52,780 nucleotides of DNA from Woeseia sp. Lineage in GTDB: Bacteria > Pseudomonadota > Gammaproteobacteria > Steroidobacterales > Woeseiaceae. Location: assembly GCA_013003155.1 (NCBI GenBank), contig JABDKF010000197.1:1-52780 (forward strand), given 5' to 3'. The notes under the pieces are model-generated. The model made no database searches. It saw only the letters and a list, made by a program, of their open reading frames with translations, and had not been told where the DNA came from. Made by a program: the position numbers and the translations under genes. Each line of letters opens with the position of its first letter. The first letter of the stretch is position 1. Shown one piece after another: positions 44,075 through 52,780 of the stretch.

Positions 44075-45979
44075 ATGAATTTTTTCGAGGCACAGGATAG
44101 CGCCCGCCGGGCCACGCGTGGCCTCGTCATCGCCTATTCCGTTGCCACCTTGCTCATCGTTGCAGGCGTTACGGCGATAGTCGGTATGGCGCTTTATGGC
44201 ACGCAGCAAAACCCCGACCCGGCGATTTTGTTGGCAGCCGCGATTGCGACGATCGCCTTGATTGTCAGCGCTACCTTGTACAAGACGGCACGTCTGTCAT
44301 CGGGAGGCGGCACGGTTGCCCGCGATCTTGGCGGCACACAGGTTCCTCCAGACGTGAATGATCCGTTGAGACGTCGGCTGCGCAACGTCGTGGAAGAAAT
44401 GTCTATTGCCTCCGGCATTCCGGTGCCCGAGATCTACGTTCTGGAACAGGAAACGGGGATCAACGCATTTGCCGCCGGTTTTACGACTGGCGACGCGGCT
44501 ATTGCGGTTACTCGCGGAACGTTGGAAATCCTTAATCGCGACGAGTTGCAGGGCGTTATCGCTCATGAATTTAGCCACATCCTGAACGGCGACATGCGAC
44601 TCAACATCCGCATGATGGGCGTATTGTTTGGCATCATGGTTTTGGGCCTGATAGGCCGCTTTATCTTGCGCAGCAGCTATCGCACCGGCCTTAGCAGTAG
44701 CCGCAGCCGTCGCGGCAGTGGTGGTGGCGCGCCGGTTCTGCTTATCGGCGTCGGACTCATCGTGGTCGGCAGCGTTGGCGTTTTCATGTCGCGATTAATC
44801 AAGGCGGCGGTGTCGCGCCAGCGCGAGTACCTGGCCGATGCGTCCGCCGTGCAATTTACCCGCCAGACCGACGGCATTGCCAACGCGTTGAAAAAAATCG
44901 GTGGCTACCAGCGACATTCTTATCTCAAGGCCGCCGATCCGGAAGAAGTCAGCCACATGTTGTTCGCACTTGGCGCTCGCTTCTCGGGACTGTTTGCTAC
45001 GCACCCGCCGTTGATCGACCGCATCAAGGCCCTGCAGCCCGGCTTCCGGGATGACGATTTGCCGACCGTTGACCTGCCGAGAATGTCGCCGTCGGATGGC
45101 GATGCCGCCTTTAGCAACCTCAGCCAGTTCACAGCGGGTGGCGACGCGCTGCAACAAAAACCCATCATCGACACCATCGGCAATCCGACGCTGCAGCACG
45201 TCATGTACGCCGGTGCACTTCGCGGTGGATTGCCGGAAACCTTGTACGAAGCAGCGCACTCACCCCACCTCGCACCTTTGCTTGTTTTCGGTATTTTTAT
45301 CAGCGGTTCCCAGCAACGAAGCGCCAGCGCTTTGGAATTCGTGGCACGACAGCTCGGCGAACAGCGCGCAAAACTTGTTAGTGAACTTCACGATGCGCTC
45401 GCGGCTGGCGGCCCCGAATGGCGCCTGCCATTGCTGGAGATCGCGTTCCCGACGCTCCGTCAAATGCCGCTTCAGCGGATCGAATTCATGCTGGATATTG
45501 GTCAGCGTCTCATTGAACAGGATGGTCAGATCGAACTTCATGAGTTTTGTTTGTACCGTATATTGAAATTGAACCTGGGTAATGCATTGGCGCCGTCCGC
45601 AAGATCGCGGCCTGCGGCTAAGGCGGAGGTCAGGAGCGCCGCGCTGATCCTGCTCGCGGTGATTGCGCTCAATGGCCAGGCCGCGGCCGAAAATCGTGAG
45701 CGAGCGTTTGCCGCGGGCGTCGCCAAGCTCGGCAAATGGGCCAAAGATGCCACGCTGCAGGTACCTGCCGATAGGGTCGCTGCGCTGCGTGACTGCCTCG
45801 ATACCCTCCAACGCGTTTCGCATTCCGGGCGGCAAAAACTGGTGCAGGCAGTTGCAGCCGTGATCAGCGAGGATGGCCGACTCACTGCCGGGGAAGCGGA
45901 ACTGCTTCGCGCGGTTTGCGCCTCCCTGCTCTGTCCTTTGCCGCCGCTGGCCGTGCGCCGCGATGGCCAGCAACCATGA
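44075..45979 (+). CDS. M48 metalloprotease with long C-terminal extension
   Basis: A 634-residue inner-membrane zinc protease. Two N-terminal helices, HExxH site at His164-Glu165-His168 (VIAHEFSHIL), a third zinc ligand Glu in QREYLADASAVQF, and two more helices between. HtpX-type proteases are about 290 residues; here another 300 residues follow. That part has two TerB-like acidic motifs (EQDGQIELHEF and SEDGRLTAGEAEL). Lies 31 bases after lemA, so probably cotranscribed; a quality-control role in the membrane is inferred. Confidence 0.92.
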   Translation: MNFFEAQDSARRATRGLVIAYSVATLLIVAGVTAIVGMALYGTQQNPDPAILLAAAIATIALIVSATLYKTARLSSGGGTVARDLGGTQVPPDVNDPLRRRLRNVVEEMSIASGIPVPEIYVLEQETGINAFAAGFTTGDAAIAVTRGTLEILNRDELQGVIAHEFSHILNGDMRLNIRMMGVLFGIMVLGLIGRFILRSSYRTGLSSSRSRRGSGGGAPVLLIGVGLIVVGSVGVFMSRLIKAAVSRQREYLADASAVQFTRQTDGIANALKKIGGYQRHSYLKAADPEEVSHMLFALGARFSGLFATHPPLIDRIKALQPGFRDDDLPTVDLPRMSPSDGDAAFSNLSQFTAGGDALQQKPIIDTIGNPTLQHVMYAGALRGGLPETLYEAAHSPHLAPLLVFGIFISGSQQRSASALEFVARQLGEQRAKLVSELHDALAAGGPEWRLPLLEIAFPTLRQMPLQRIEFMLDIGQRLIEQDGQIELHEFCLYRILKLNLGNALAPSARSRPAAKAEVRSAALILLAVIALNGQAAAENRERAFAAGVAKLGKWAKDATLQVPADRVAALRDCLDTLQRVSHSGRQKLVQAVAAVISEDGRLTAGEAELLRAVCASLLCPLPPLAVRRDGQQP

Positions 45980-46119
45980 GCACAGGTAAGCTTTGCCGTA
46001 TGATGCGTGCCAAGGGAACTATTCGCAGCGTTTCGGCTCTTTAGTAAGGCAAGTTTGCTAAAGTACTGCCTATTGCCAGATGCACGGCCCGGTGCAACGT
46101 CCCATTACAGGAAATCGCT

Positions 46120-46920
46120 ATGAGCATTCGTTCAAATGTCATTTTGCTAGTTATGTCGTTGGCAGTTGCGCTGCCGGCTAACGCGGCATCGCGCCAGGAG
46201 AAACGTGTCTCCGATGCGACCGACGTGATTAACCAGCTTTTGCAGATCCCGGAACAGTCAGTACCACCATCCCTGCTGTCCCAAGCCTATGGCATTGCCG
46301 TTATTCCCAGCGTTGTCAAAGTTGGCTTCGGACTCGGTGCCAGACGCGGCAAAGGCATTGCAGTAGTCAGGCAGGAAGATGGCAGCTGGAGTAACCCGGC
46401 ATTCGTTACGTTGACCGGCGGCAGCATCGGCTGGCAAATCGGCGCTCAATCCACTGACATCATTCTCGTTTTTAAATCACGACGCGGCGTTGACGGCATC
46501 GAGACAGGAAAATTGACGCTGGGAGCCGATGCCTCTATCGCGGCGGGTCCTGTCGGACGCAGCGCGGAGGCAGCCACCGATATTCAATTCCAGGCAGAGG
46601 TCTACTCGTATTCCCGGAGTCGCGGGCTTTTCGCGGGGATTTCGCTTGAAGGCGCGGGCCTGACGATAGACAAGAAAAGCAACGCGGCGTTTTACGGCGA
46701 AGCAGGCATTACGCCGCACAAGATTTTTGCGAGCCCTGCAAACTTCGCCCCATCAGTCGCAAACAATTTTGTCCAGGTGCTGACCGCGCAAACCCGGCGT
46801 CTACCTAAACAGCCGGGCATGCAGCCTACCGTCAACGCAGAGCGCGTCGATGAACAGAGCGAGTCCAGTGTCCGCACTTTCGGTATAGAAGAAGCGGAAG
46901 CGCCGGAAAGCTGGCAATAG
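46120..46920 (+). CDS. SYLF-domain lipid-binding protein
   Basis: A 266-residue exported protein with a SYLF (YSC84) domain. Signal peptide to about residue 22 (ALPANAA), then domain from about 30 to 215 (AYGIAVIPSVVKVGFGLGARRGKGI, FGGSIG-like turns, SYSRSRGLFAGISLEGA). In eukaryotes the SYLF domain binds phosphoinositides; the bacterial role is unknown. ATG with AGGA upstream. It stands alone, separated from the M48 gene by 140 bases without a clear signal. Confidence 0.92.
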   Translation: MSIRSNVILLVMSLAVALPANAASRQEKRVSDATDVINQLLQIPEQSVPPSLLSQAYGIAVIPSVVKVGFGLGARRGKGIAVVRQEDGSWSNPAFVTLTGGSIGWQIGAQSTDIILVFKSRRGVDGIETGKLTLGADASIAAGPVGRSAEAATDIQFQAEVYSYSRSRGLFAGISLEGAGLTIDKKSNAAFYGEAGITPHKIFASPANFAPSVANNFVQVLTAQTRRLPKQPGMQPTVNAERVDEQSESSVRTFGIEEAEAPESWQ

Positions 46921-46946
46921 CCGACCGATACACGATTGGCCGGGAG

Positions 46947-47489
46947 TTATTGCTCCTGCGCCTGTTGGCGACGCCGCAATTCCTCGCGAACGTCGTCCAG
47001 CGAGGCATCCTCCGCAGCGGCGGGCAACTCGGGTTCGTCAGATGCGGCGTCCGGAGTTGCTGCAGGCGAGGTCGGCGTGACTGGCGGCGGGTCTACGCGC
47101 TGCTCACTCGGGGGCAAGGCTTCGAACTGGCTTAGATAATCGGACTCCTGCCGCAGGCGCTCTGCTTCCTCGGCACGACGACGTGCTTCTACCGCTGCCT
47201 CGCGCGAGCGCCGGAGCGCGTCACGCTTACGCTCTGACTCCGCTTCCAGTTCTTTACGATTCGCCTCATTCTCCCGCACAGCCAGACGATCGCTCGCTTC
47301 GCGCGCGTTGACACATTGTTCCGTGTATTTGAGCTCCGCACGATTTGCCGCACAACGCACGACGGTCGCCTCCAGCAAACGCGGATTGTCCATAAGCTCA
47401 GAGACGCTGTGCGGCTGTTCCTGGGTGCAGGAAACAGCGAGGCAGGTGCCGGCGAACAGCAAAAAGTATCGGTGTGGTCGAAAAGCCAT
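46947..47489 (-). CDS. Coiled-coil lipoprotein (EexN-like)
   Basis: A 180-residue lipoprotein: signal with lipobox LAVSC, then a short Cys-containing domain (SVSELMDNPRLLEATVVRCAANR) resembling EexN-family entry-exclusion-like lipoproteins. A highly charged coiled coil follows (RKELEAESERKRDALRRSRE, then EARRRAEEAERLRQE), and an acidic, Pro-rich tail. There is no conjugation gene nearby, so exclusion is not implied. Start ATG at 47489 (47507 also possible). Convergent with the SYLF gene. Confidence 0.75.
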   Translation of the reverse strand: MAFRPHRYFLLFAGTCLAVSCTQEQPHSVSELMDNPRLLEATVVRCAANRAELKYTEQCVNAREASDRLAVRENEANRKELEAESERKRDALRRSREAAVEARRRAEEAERLRQESDYLSQFEALPPSEQRVDPPPVTPTSPAATPDAASDEPELPAAAEDASLDDVREELRRRQQAQEQ

Positions 47490-47925
47490 ATTGTTTGTGT
47501 CTAACATCCTATTGCATAGACCAGACATGCGCAGTGCGAGACGCAATTATAACATCCGATCTGGCCTGGCGAGCGTGCGTGATCCTCACTTACGGCAAAG
47601 CGACGGGGTTGTTTCAGACCTGGGAATTTGCCGCTTTGTGGCTGACGACGCCCGATTTGCTGTCGCTATTCTGCGACCTGTTCACACAGGCTCTGCGATG
47701 CAAAAATATTTCTTAGTGATTCGCCGTCGCGCTACCGCAAGATTTGCATGGGTTTATAAATTGATTCGGCATTTGACCGGGCGAGAAGTTCAATGACATC
47801 CGATGACCTAGTGTTGCGCACGCAATGGATACCTTTTCGTAAAAGCCGCAGCACGACCCTACCGCGGCCATGACTCAGCGGTCTGCTATAGTGCCTCCAT
47901 TCGACGTCACTTGAGGTTCGCGACG
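47490..47925. other. Intergenic region before the LplT-PlsC fusion gene
   Basis: About 435 bases. A TATAGT hexamer at 47888-47893 is a plausible -10 for the downstream gene, without a good -35. Small open frames here are shadows with no ribosome binding site or family signal. No tRNA or riboswitch core seen. Confidence 0.5.
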
Positions 47926-49806
47926 GTGTCCGATAGCAGCCAGTTTGCCTTGCTACGCCAGCGCCGTTTCGCGCCCTTTTTCGTTACGCAGTTTCTTGGC
48001 GCGTTTAATGACAACGTCTTCCGCAACGGGCTGGTAATTCTGGTCACGTTCCAGACGATTGCTGTCGCCGGCATGGATGTCAGCGAACTCGCGAATGTTG
48101 CCGGTGCACTTTTTATACTGCCGTTTTTTCTTTTCTCGGCTCTCGCCGGTCAACTTGCGGACAAATTTGAAAAATCGCGGCTGATCAGGGCAATCAAACT
48201 GCTGGAAATTTGCCTGATGGCATTTGCCTCGGTTGCGCTATTGACAGGCAGCTATGCCTGGCTGCTTGCGGTGCTGTTCCTGATGGGCTGCCAATCCACG
48301 CTGTTCGGCCCGGTAAAATATGCCTACTTGCCGCAGACTCTTACCATCGAGGAATTGGTAGGCGGTAACGCACTTGTCGAAGCCGGAACCTACACGGCGA
48401 TTATTCTGGGATTGATGGTCGGCGGCATGGCCGTCGCGATTGACCCCGGCAATAGTGTGATCCTGGCATGCTGTCTGCTAGGTATCGCCTCATTAGGCTA
48501 CCTTGCGAGCCGCAACATCCCTACGCTGCGCGCAGTTGATCCGGGCCTCAAATTCAACTGGAATACGTTTTCCGAAACATGGCGCATTGTCAGTTTCGCC
48601 CGCAAAGACCGCAATGTTTTCCTGGCCATTATCGGAATTTCCTGGTTTTGGTTCTTGGGCTCGGCGATTACCTTTCAGGTCCCGGCCTACACGCTGGTAA
48701 TCCTAAACGGCAATGAAACAATCACCACCATCCTGCTGGTCGCTTTTGCGGTTGGTGTAGGCACGGGCTCGCTGTTGTGCGAGCGAATGTCAGGACGGCA
48801 TATTGAACTTGGCCTGGTGCCTTTTGGTTCAATCGGACTTTGCCTTTTTTGCGTTGATCTGTACTTCGCACAACCGGTAAGCAGCGCAACTGCCGTCGAT
48901 ACCGTCTCTGCATTCCTCAGCCGCCCCGGTAGCTGGCGCGTCCTGATTGACATGTCGCTAATCGGTGCTTTCGGTGGCTTCTACATTGTTCCACTGTACG
49001 CAATGCTGCAATCACGCGCGAATCGGCGCCACCTGTCGCGAATTATTGCGGCGAATAACATCGTAAATTCCATATTTATAGTATCGGCCGCTGTTGTTGC
49101 GCTAAGCCTTCTGCGCTTCGGGTTCAGCATTCCGGAATTTTTCCTGATCCTTGCGCTCATGAATGCGGTCGTTGCAATCTATATTTATACACTGCTTCCC
49201 GAATTCCTGATGCGATTCCTCGTGTGGATAATCATCCACACCTTGTATCGGGTTCGGGTTGCCGGCCTCGACCAAATACCGCGACAAGGCCCGGCAATAC
49301 TTGTCTGCAACCACGTCAGTTACGTGGATGCCCTGATTATTGGTGGTTGTGTGCCACGCCCCGTGCGATTCGTCATGTGGTACAAGATCTTCCAAATCCC
49401 GTTACTACGCTTTATTTTCCGCACAGCAAAAGCTATTCCAATCGCATCCGCAAGAGAAAATAGCGAGCTCCTGGAGCAAAGCTTTGAGCAAATTGACGCA
49501 GAATTGGCGGATGGCAATATCGTATGCGTGTTTCCGGAGGGGGCGATAACCCGCGACGGACACGTCCATGCTTTCAAGTCCGGCATTGAGAGAATATTGG
49601 AGCGGCGGCAAGTGCCCGTCATCCCGCTGGCACTCAGCGGCCTGTGGGGAAGCTGGTTTAGCTTGCGTCAGGGTCGCTTGCGCAAGATTCCCGGCAGGCT
49701 TTTGGCGGCGGTAAATCTGCGTATTGGCGAGCCAGTATCTCCCAAGCTCGTTACTGCAAAAAACCTTGAGTTACTGGTACGAACACTGCGCGGCGACAAC
49801 CACTAA
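47926..49806 (+). CDS. MFS lysophospholipid transporter fused to a PlsC-type acyltransferase
   Basis: A 626-residue inner-membrane protein. Residues about 1-420 form a 12-helix MFS transporter of the LplT type (QFLGAFNDNVFRNGLVIL at the start is diagnostic). Residues about 435-626 form a 1-acylglycerophosphate acyltransferase domain with NHVSYVD (H463, D468) and FPEG (about 536-539). It should flip lysophospholipids inward and reacylate them. The E. coli LplT-Aas pair also includes an acyl-ACP synthetase domain, and some bacteria fuse all three; here that domain is absent, so acyl-CoA or acyl-ACP must be supplied. The GTG start has GAGG nine bases upstream. Confidence 0.92.
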   Translation: MSDSSQFALLRQRRFAPFFVTQFLGAFNDNVFRNGLVILVTFQTIAVAGMDVSELANVAGALFILPFFLFSALAGQLADKFEKSRLIRAIKLLEICLMAFASVALLTGSYAWLLAVLFLMGCQSTLFGPVKYAYLPQTLTIEELVGGNALVEAGTYTAIILGLMVGGMAVAIDPGNSVILACCLLGIASLGYLASRNIPTLRAVDPGLKFNWNTFSETWRIVSFARKDRNVFLAIIGISWFWFLGSAITFQVPAYTLVILNGNETITTILLVAFAVGVGTGSLLCERMSGRHIELGLVPFGSIGLCLFCVDLYFAQPVSSATAVDTVSAFLSRPGSWRVLIDMSLIGAFGGFYIVPLYAMLQSRANRRHLSRIIAANNIVNSIFIVSAAVVALSLLRFGFSIPEFFLILALMNAVVAIYIYTLLPEFLMRFLVWIIIHTLYRVRVAGLDQIPRQGPAILVCNHVSYVDALIIGGCVPRPVRFVMWYKIFQIPLLRFIFRTAKAIPIASARENSELLEQSFEQIDAELADGNIVCVFPEGAITRDGHVHAFKSGIERILERRQVPVIPLALSGLWGSWFSLRQGRLRKIPGRLLAAVNLRIGEPVSPKLVTAKNLELLVRTLRGDNH

Positions 49807-49810
49807 CAAA

Positions 49811-49840
49811 AATTCCGCGAATCACTGCGGTGACGGAATT
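49811..49840 (-). terminator. Candidate terminator of the WD40 gene
   Basis: AATTCCG (49811-49817) pairs with CGGAATT (49834-49840) around a 16-base loop holding the WD40 stop codon; on the minus strand a short U-run (TTTTTG) follows. The large loop makes it a weak terminator. Confidence 0.35.
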
Positions 49841-52780
49841 GCAGGGCTGCTACCGATACGCCTTTGCCATTCATCCAGTAACTCATCCCTGGTTCCGAAT
49901 AAAAGGGGTCCTTTGTCGGCGGCGAAACTTAGTTCGTCAACTTCGACAAAACTTTCGGTAGGTGTCAGCAGCAAAAGGTGATTGCCTTGCGGGTCCAGCC
50001 GTTCATCGCCAGCAGCAGCCTGGCGCAAGCGGTCAATCACAATTTGGGAGCGTGCAAGAGCGTTTGGTACCTTCAGGGTGTCAACCCAAACCATGCCCGA
50101 CGTTGAAATGCCGGTTCGATGAATCCATCCCGGCGTGCGAAACAAGACCCGGGTATCAGCGGGCGTCACTTTCATGGCATAAACGGTAGCAGGCAATTGC
50201 AGTTCGAGCGGTGCGATTTGGCCGTGATTCAGCCGCAGCAATTGCGCACGATTTTCCGCATCAACGATCACAACATTGGGGTTGTGCCGGGCAGCGGCTA
50301 TCAGGCGTATCGGACGATTGCCCGAGTAAATATCCTGCAGACCCCAACTTCCGACTCGGTTGCGACTCAATTGTCGCAACACTCCGCGCTCGGTACCCAC
50401 CAGCAACTGGTCATTAGTCAGGAATGTCATGCTTGAGTGCAATTCACCGAGGTCCATGTTGGCCACCGCGGTGCCGGAAGCAATTTCAATCAGCACGAGG
50501 CGTTGACCCGTCAACAGTGCGACATACTTTGCATCAGGAGAAAATTCCATTTGACGGGGCTGGCCGGACACAACGAACGGGCTATGCGGCCGCGGCAGCC
50601 CGCTGGCAACGTCCCAAACTCGCAGTGTGCCGTCAACGCCTGCGCTTGCTACCAGCTCGCCATCCGCACTGAACGCGAGATCGAGGATCGGCCCCTGATG
50701 CCCGATGTAATTCAATTCATCGCGTGCGCCAGCGATCTCTTCTGCTGACGCTGACGCGCTGATGATATGCACATGCCCATCAGCGTCACCGATGGCCAAC
50801 GAGTCGCCGCCTGGTGACAAGGCGACAGCCGAATCGCCGGTGGACCTCCAGACGCGATGTCCTCCCGGCAGCGAGGGCGTCATCGGCGGTGCTGCCAGCT
50901 GCGGAGCGGGCGGCCGGCCCCAGAAGCGCGCGGGCGCGTTGGCAGCTGCGGTTACAAGAATTTCTTCGTCAAGGTTAAAGGCAAGCAAGACATCGTCAGC
51001 TTGGCCGACAGCCGCATCGAGCACCGGACCCAACAACGCGCCATCGGCGCTGCGATAAACGCGGTATCCTCGTGCCGCACTGCCGGCGGCCAACAGATTG
51101 CCGGAAGGGGAAAACTTAAGTTGCCAGCGCTCATTGCCTCGCTCCTGCAATACCGGTTCATTCGGTCTGTCGGTGCGCCACATTGACAGGCCTTGCTCGC
51201 CGTGCAAAACAGCGACCGTCTGGCCGTCCGCAGCCAGATGTATTGCACTCGGTTGCGAATGTTGGTCGAGCTGCACCAGTTGCAGCTTGGTTTGCATGTC
51301 CCAAATTCTTATCGCACGGTCATAGTCAGCGACCGCGACATGCCGACCGCTGACGTCCAGCGCTATCAGTGCCGGCGAGCCACCGACGCGCAGACTCGCC
51401 ACCATGCGCCGCGATTCAAGCGACCATAACTCAAACGAAGTTTCGGGCTCACCGCGTCGCACGATAAACAGATGCTCGCCGTCCCGCGTCAACTCAACGT
51501 CCGCGCCGCCTATCCTGGCGGGCAATGTTGCTTCCCGACGACCGTTGACGGTGCGCCACAGGTGAACATCATCCTGCGCGAGCGTCACGAGATAGCGGGC
51601 ATCTGCGGTAAGCCCCAATACGTCTTCTGCCGCGGGAATTGCCAGGGTGCGCGCGGGACGCGCGCTAACCAGATTCCACATGCGAGCACTATCGCTTTGT
51701 TGCGCGCGCGCTATCGCATGCCGCCCATCGGTGCTAAACCAGATGTTGTTGGACTCACGCTCGACCGGTGCGGGAATCTCGAGCCCCTGGTCAAAACTCT
51801 CGACAAGGCCCTGCGAGTTCAGATTCAAATCCCACGACAGCAGCTCGCCACTGACGCCAGTGGCTTCGTCGCGCAGACTGATTGACCAGGTGCCTGCCAG
51901 CGCTTCGCCGCGCAGTTCGCCGAGCTCGGCCATGCCAAAGGTAATCTCGTTGTTTGCAGAAGAGCGTTCAATTGGAAATTCGAGATCCACGGACCGGCCT
52001 GACGGTGCAATGAGCTTGAGCCGCAGATCGGCAAGCCGCGCATGCTGGACATTGACCTTTAATCCGATGCGCGTGACTGACGCATTGCTATTGACTGCAA
52101 TTCGTCGGACCAGCGGGGTAATCTCCAACGCAGAAATCACCCAAGAGTCGCGCGGGATAAGCTCAAGATTCTGCAACGCCCATTGTGAGACGCGCGCGCC
52201 GCTAATCGCGCTGATCAACATATCACGGGGACTGAACAACAGACGCTCGGCTACCTGCGCGGGCAACGACGCAATAAGATGTGGGTAATCATCGCCCAGC
52301 AATGTGGCAGCAAAGCGTCGCCGCGCAGGCGTTGCGACGACCAGGGACTCGAGCGCGGCAAGCAGTGCCTCGTCGCGCCGCTCGCCACGCGCGGCATTGC
52401 GCGCCTGCCTGTCCCAGAATTCCGCTCTGAGCTCCTCGGAGAATGCTGTCCCCTCTGGCAATCTAGTTGCAAAGTCTGCGATCGTTCCAATCGCCACCCG
52501 ATCTGATGCCAAATCTGCCCGGTTCGCGAGCTGATTTTGATACAGGCGATCGGCGGTGTTGGCATGGCCGGGGAACGAGCGCAGGCTGCGCCAGGCTGCG
52601 TCAACGGACTGTATTTCGATACCCGGCGAGACCAGCACGCGCACGTAAGGTTGGGGCAGTAGCTGTGTGTACCAAAATGGCACCGCGAGGAGAACGGCAA
52701 CCAGCAACACTGCGCCGAGCGGGCCGCGCCAGTGGAAGGGCAGATTGCTGTTTGCCCAGCGAGCCGTGAAAACAGCGTCG
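49822..52780 (-). CDS. Membrane-anchored P-domain and WD40-repeat protein, N-terminus outside window
   Basis: The frame is open to the right edge, so at least 985 residues are seen and the true start lies beyond the window (a GTG at 52708-52710 is only an internal candidate). The upstream residues read DAVFTARWANSNLPFHWRG, then a transmembrane helix (AVLLVAVLLAVPFWYTQ), a helical segment, a proprotein-convertase P domain (in about the second fifth, ISALEITPLVRRIAVNS ... GTWSISLRDEATG), and a WD40-type propeller region (clearest YIGHQGPILDLAFSADGELV and TLRVWDVASG). Proteins of this kind often have an N-terminal Ser/Thr kinase domain; that is a guess here. The function is unknown. Confidence 0.85.
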   Translation of the reverse strand, partial: DAVFTARWANSNLPFHWRGPLGAVLLVAVLLAVPFWYTQLLPQPYVRVLVSPGIEIQSVDAAWRSLRSFPGHANTADRLYQNQLANRADLASDRVAIGTIADFATRLPEGTAFSEELRAEFWDRQARNAARGERRDEALLAALESLVVATPARRRFAATLLGDDYPHLIASLPAQVAERLLFSPRDMLISAISGARVSQWALQNLELIPRDSWVISALEITPLVRRIAVNSNASVTRIGLKVNVQHARLADLRLKLIAPSGRSVDLEFPIERSSANNEITFGMAELGELRGEALAGTWSISLRDEATGVSGELLSWDLNLNSQGLVESFDQGLEIPAPVERESNNIWFSTDGRHAIARAQQSDSARMWNLVSARPARTLAIPAAEDVLGLTADARYLVTLAQDDVHLWRTVNGRREATLPARIGGADVELTRDGEHLFIVRRGEPETSFELWSLESRRMVASLRVGGSPALIALDVSGRHVAVADYDRAIRIWDMQTKLQLVQLDQHSQPSAIHLAADGQTVAVLHGEQGLSMWRTDRPNEPVLQERGNERWQLKFSPSGNLLAAGSAARGYRVYRSADGALLGPVLDAAVGQADDVLLAFNLDEEILVTAAANAPARFWGRPPAPQLAAPPMTPSLPGGHRVWRSTGDSAVALSPGGDSLAIGDADGHVHIISASASAEEIAGARDELNYIGHQGPILDLAFSADGELVASAGVDGTLRVWDVASGLPRPHSPFVVSGQPRQMEFSPDAKYVALLTGQRLVLIEIASGTAVANMDLGELHSSMTFLTNDQLLVGTERGVLRQLSRNRVGSWGLQDIYSGNRPIRLIAAARHNPNVVIVDAENRAQLLRLNHGQIAPLELQLPATVYAMKVTPADTRVLFRTPGWIHRTGISTSGMVWVDTLKVPNALARSQIVIDRLRQAAAGDERLDPQGNHLLLLTPTESFVEVDELSFAADKGPLLFGTRDELLDEWQRRIGSSPAIPSPQ

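Noticed and set aside
47308-47796. 162-codon plus-strand frame across the EexN-like gene and intergenic region
   Set aside because: Its first half is antisense to the coiled-coil lipoprotein and its second half has no protein-like composition or ribosome binding site.

Overview
The window reads as a chromosomal segment of an aerobic, heterotrophic Gram-negative bacterium, most likely a gammaproteobacterium. It has outer-membrane and lipoprotein genes, a TonB-dependent receptor of the type common in marine gammaproteobacteria, ExbB/ExbD/TonB-like energisers, a P-II protein and many acyl-CoA catabolism genes. A Woeseiaceae-like marine lineage would fit, but that is a guess from protein style; nothing here is a taxonomic marker. 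I see no rRNA, tRNA, CRISPR array, insertion sequence or phage gene. Coding density is high and both ends cut through genes (a thiolase on the left, a WD40/P-domain protein on the right).

Layout. 1-3.8 kb: TetR regulator and thiolase, a small secreted protein, and an ABC exporter. 4.0-7.0 kb: a surface lipoprotein with three near-identical Ig/cadherin-like repeats. Its 5' leader carries a clear c-di-GMP-I (GEMM) riboswitch and a hairpin over the ribosome binding site. 7.0-10.2 kb: TonB-dependent receptor. 10.7-18.2 kb: a five-gene run (icmF, a membrane-anchored thioredoxin-fold protein, a hotdog thioesterase, an SDR and a 2-methylacyl-CoA racemase) with a divergent TetR gene. 18.2-25.8 kb: leucine and acyl-CoA catabolism (liuA, liuB, SDR, APH-like kinase, a MaoC-like protein with a broken active-site motif, a crotonase) under a LuxR-type regulator gene. 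25.9-28.4 kb: P-II protein, VOC protein, a family-6 DNA glycosylase, a Cys-rich anchored protein, a half-size GDT1 transporter and a small secreted protein. 28.4-32.6 kb: homogentisate catabolism (hmgA and a fumarylacetoacetase-family gene) divergent from a large XRE/ScfR-like regulator.

32.7-42.1 kb is the most unusual region. Ten genes on one strand are tightly packed, several overlapping: a TlpA-like thioredoxin, a coiled-coil periplasmic protein, two very large TPR proteins, a TPR lipoprotein, a small exported protein, ExbB/TolQ, two ExbD/TolR paralogues and an AgmX/TonB-like transducer. This looks like a proton-motive-force-driven trans-envelope machine, formally resembling the Agl-Glt gliding apparatus of Myxococcus and the Tol/Ton systems, but I know of no assigned function. 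One ExbD paralogue has Asn where the proton-carrying Asp is expected; the other keeps the Asp.

42.4-49.8 kb: ApbE flavin transferase whose start overlaps head-to-head with lemA, an M48 protease with a long C-terminal extension, a SYLF-domain protein, a small coiled-coil lipoprotein, and an LplT-like transporter fused to a PlsC acyltransferase. 49.8 kb to the end: a large membrane-anchored protein with a proprotein-convertase P domain and WD40 repeats, whose N-terminus lies beyond the window.
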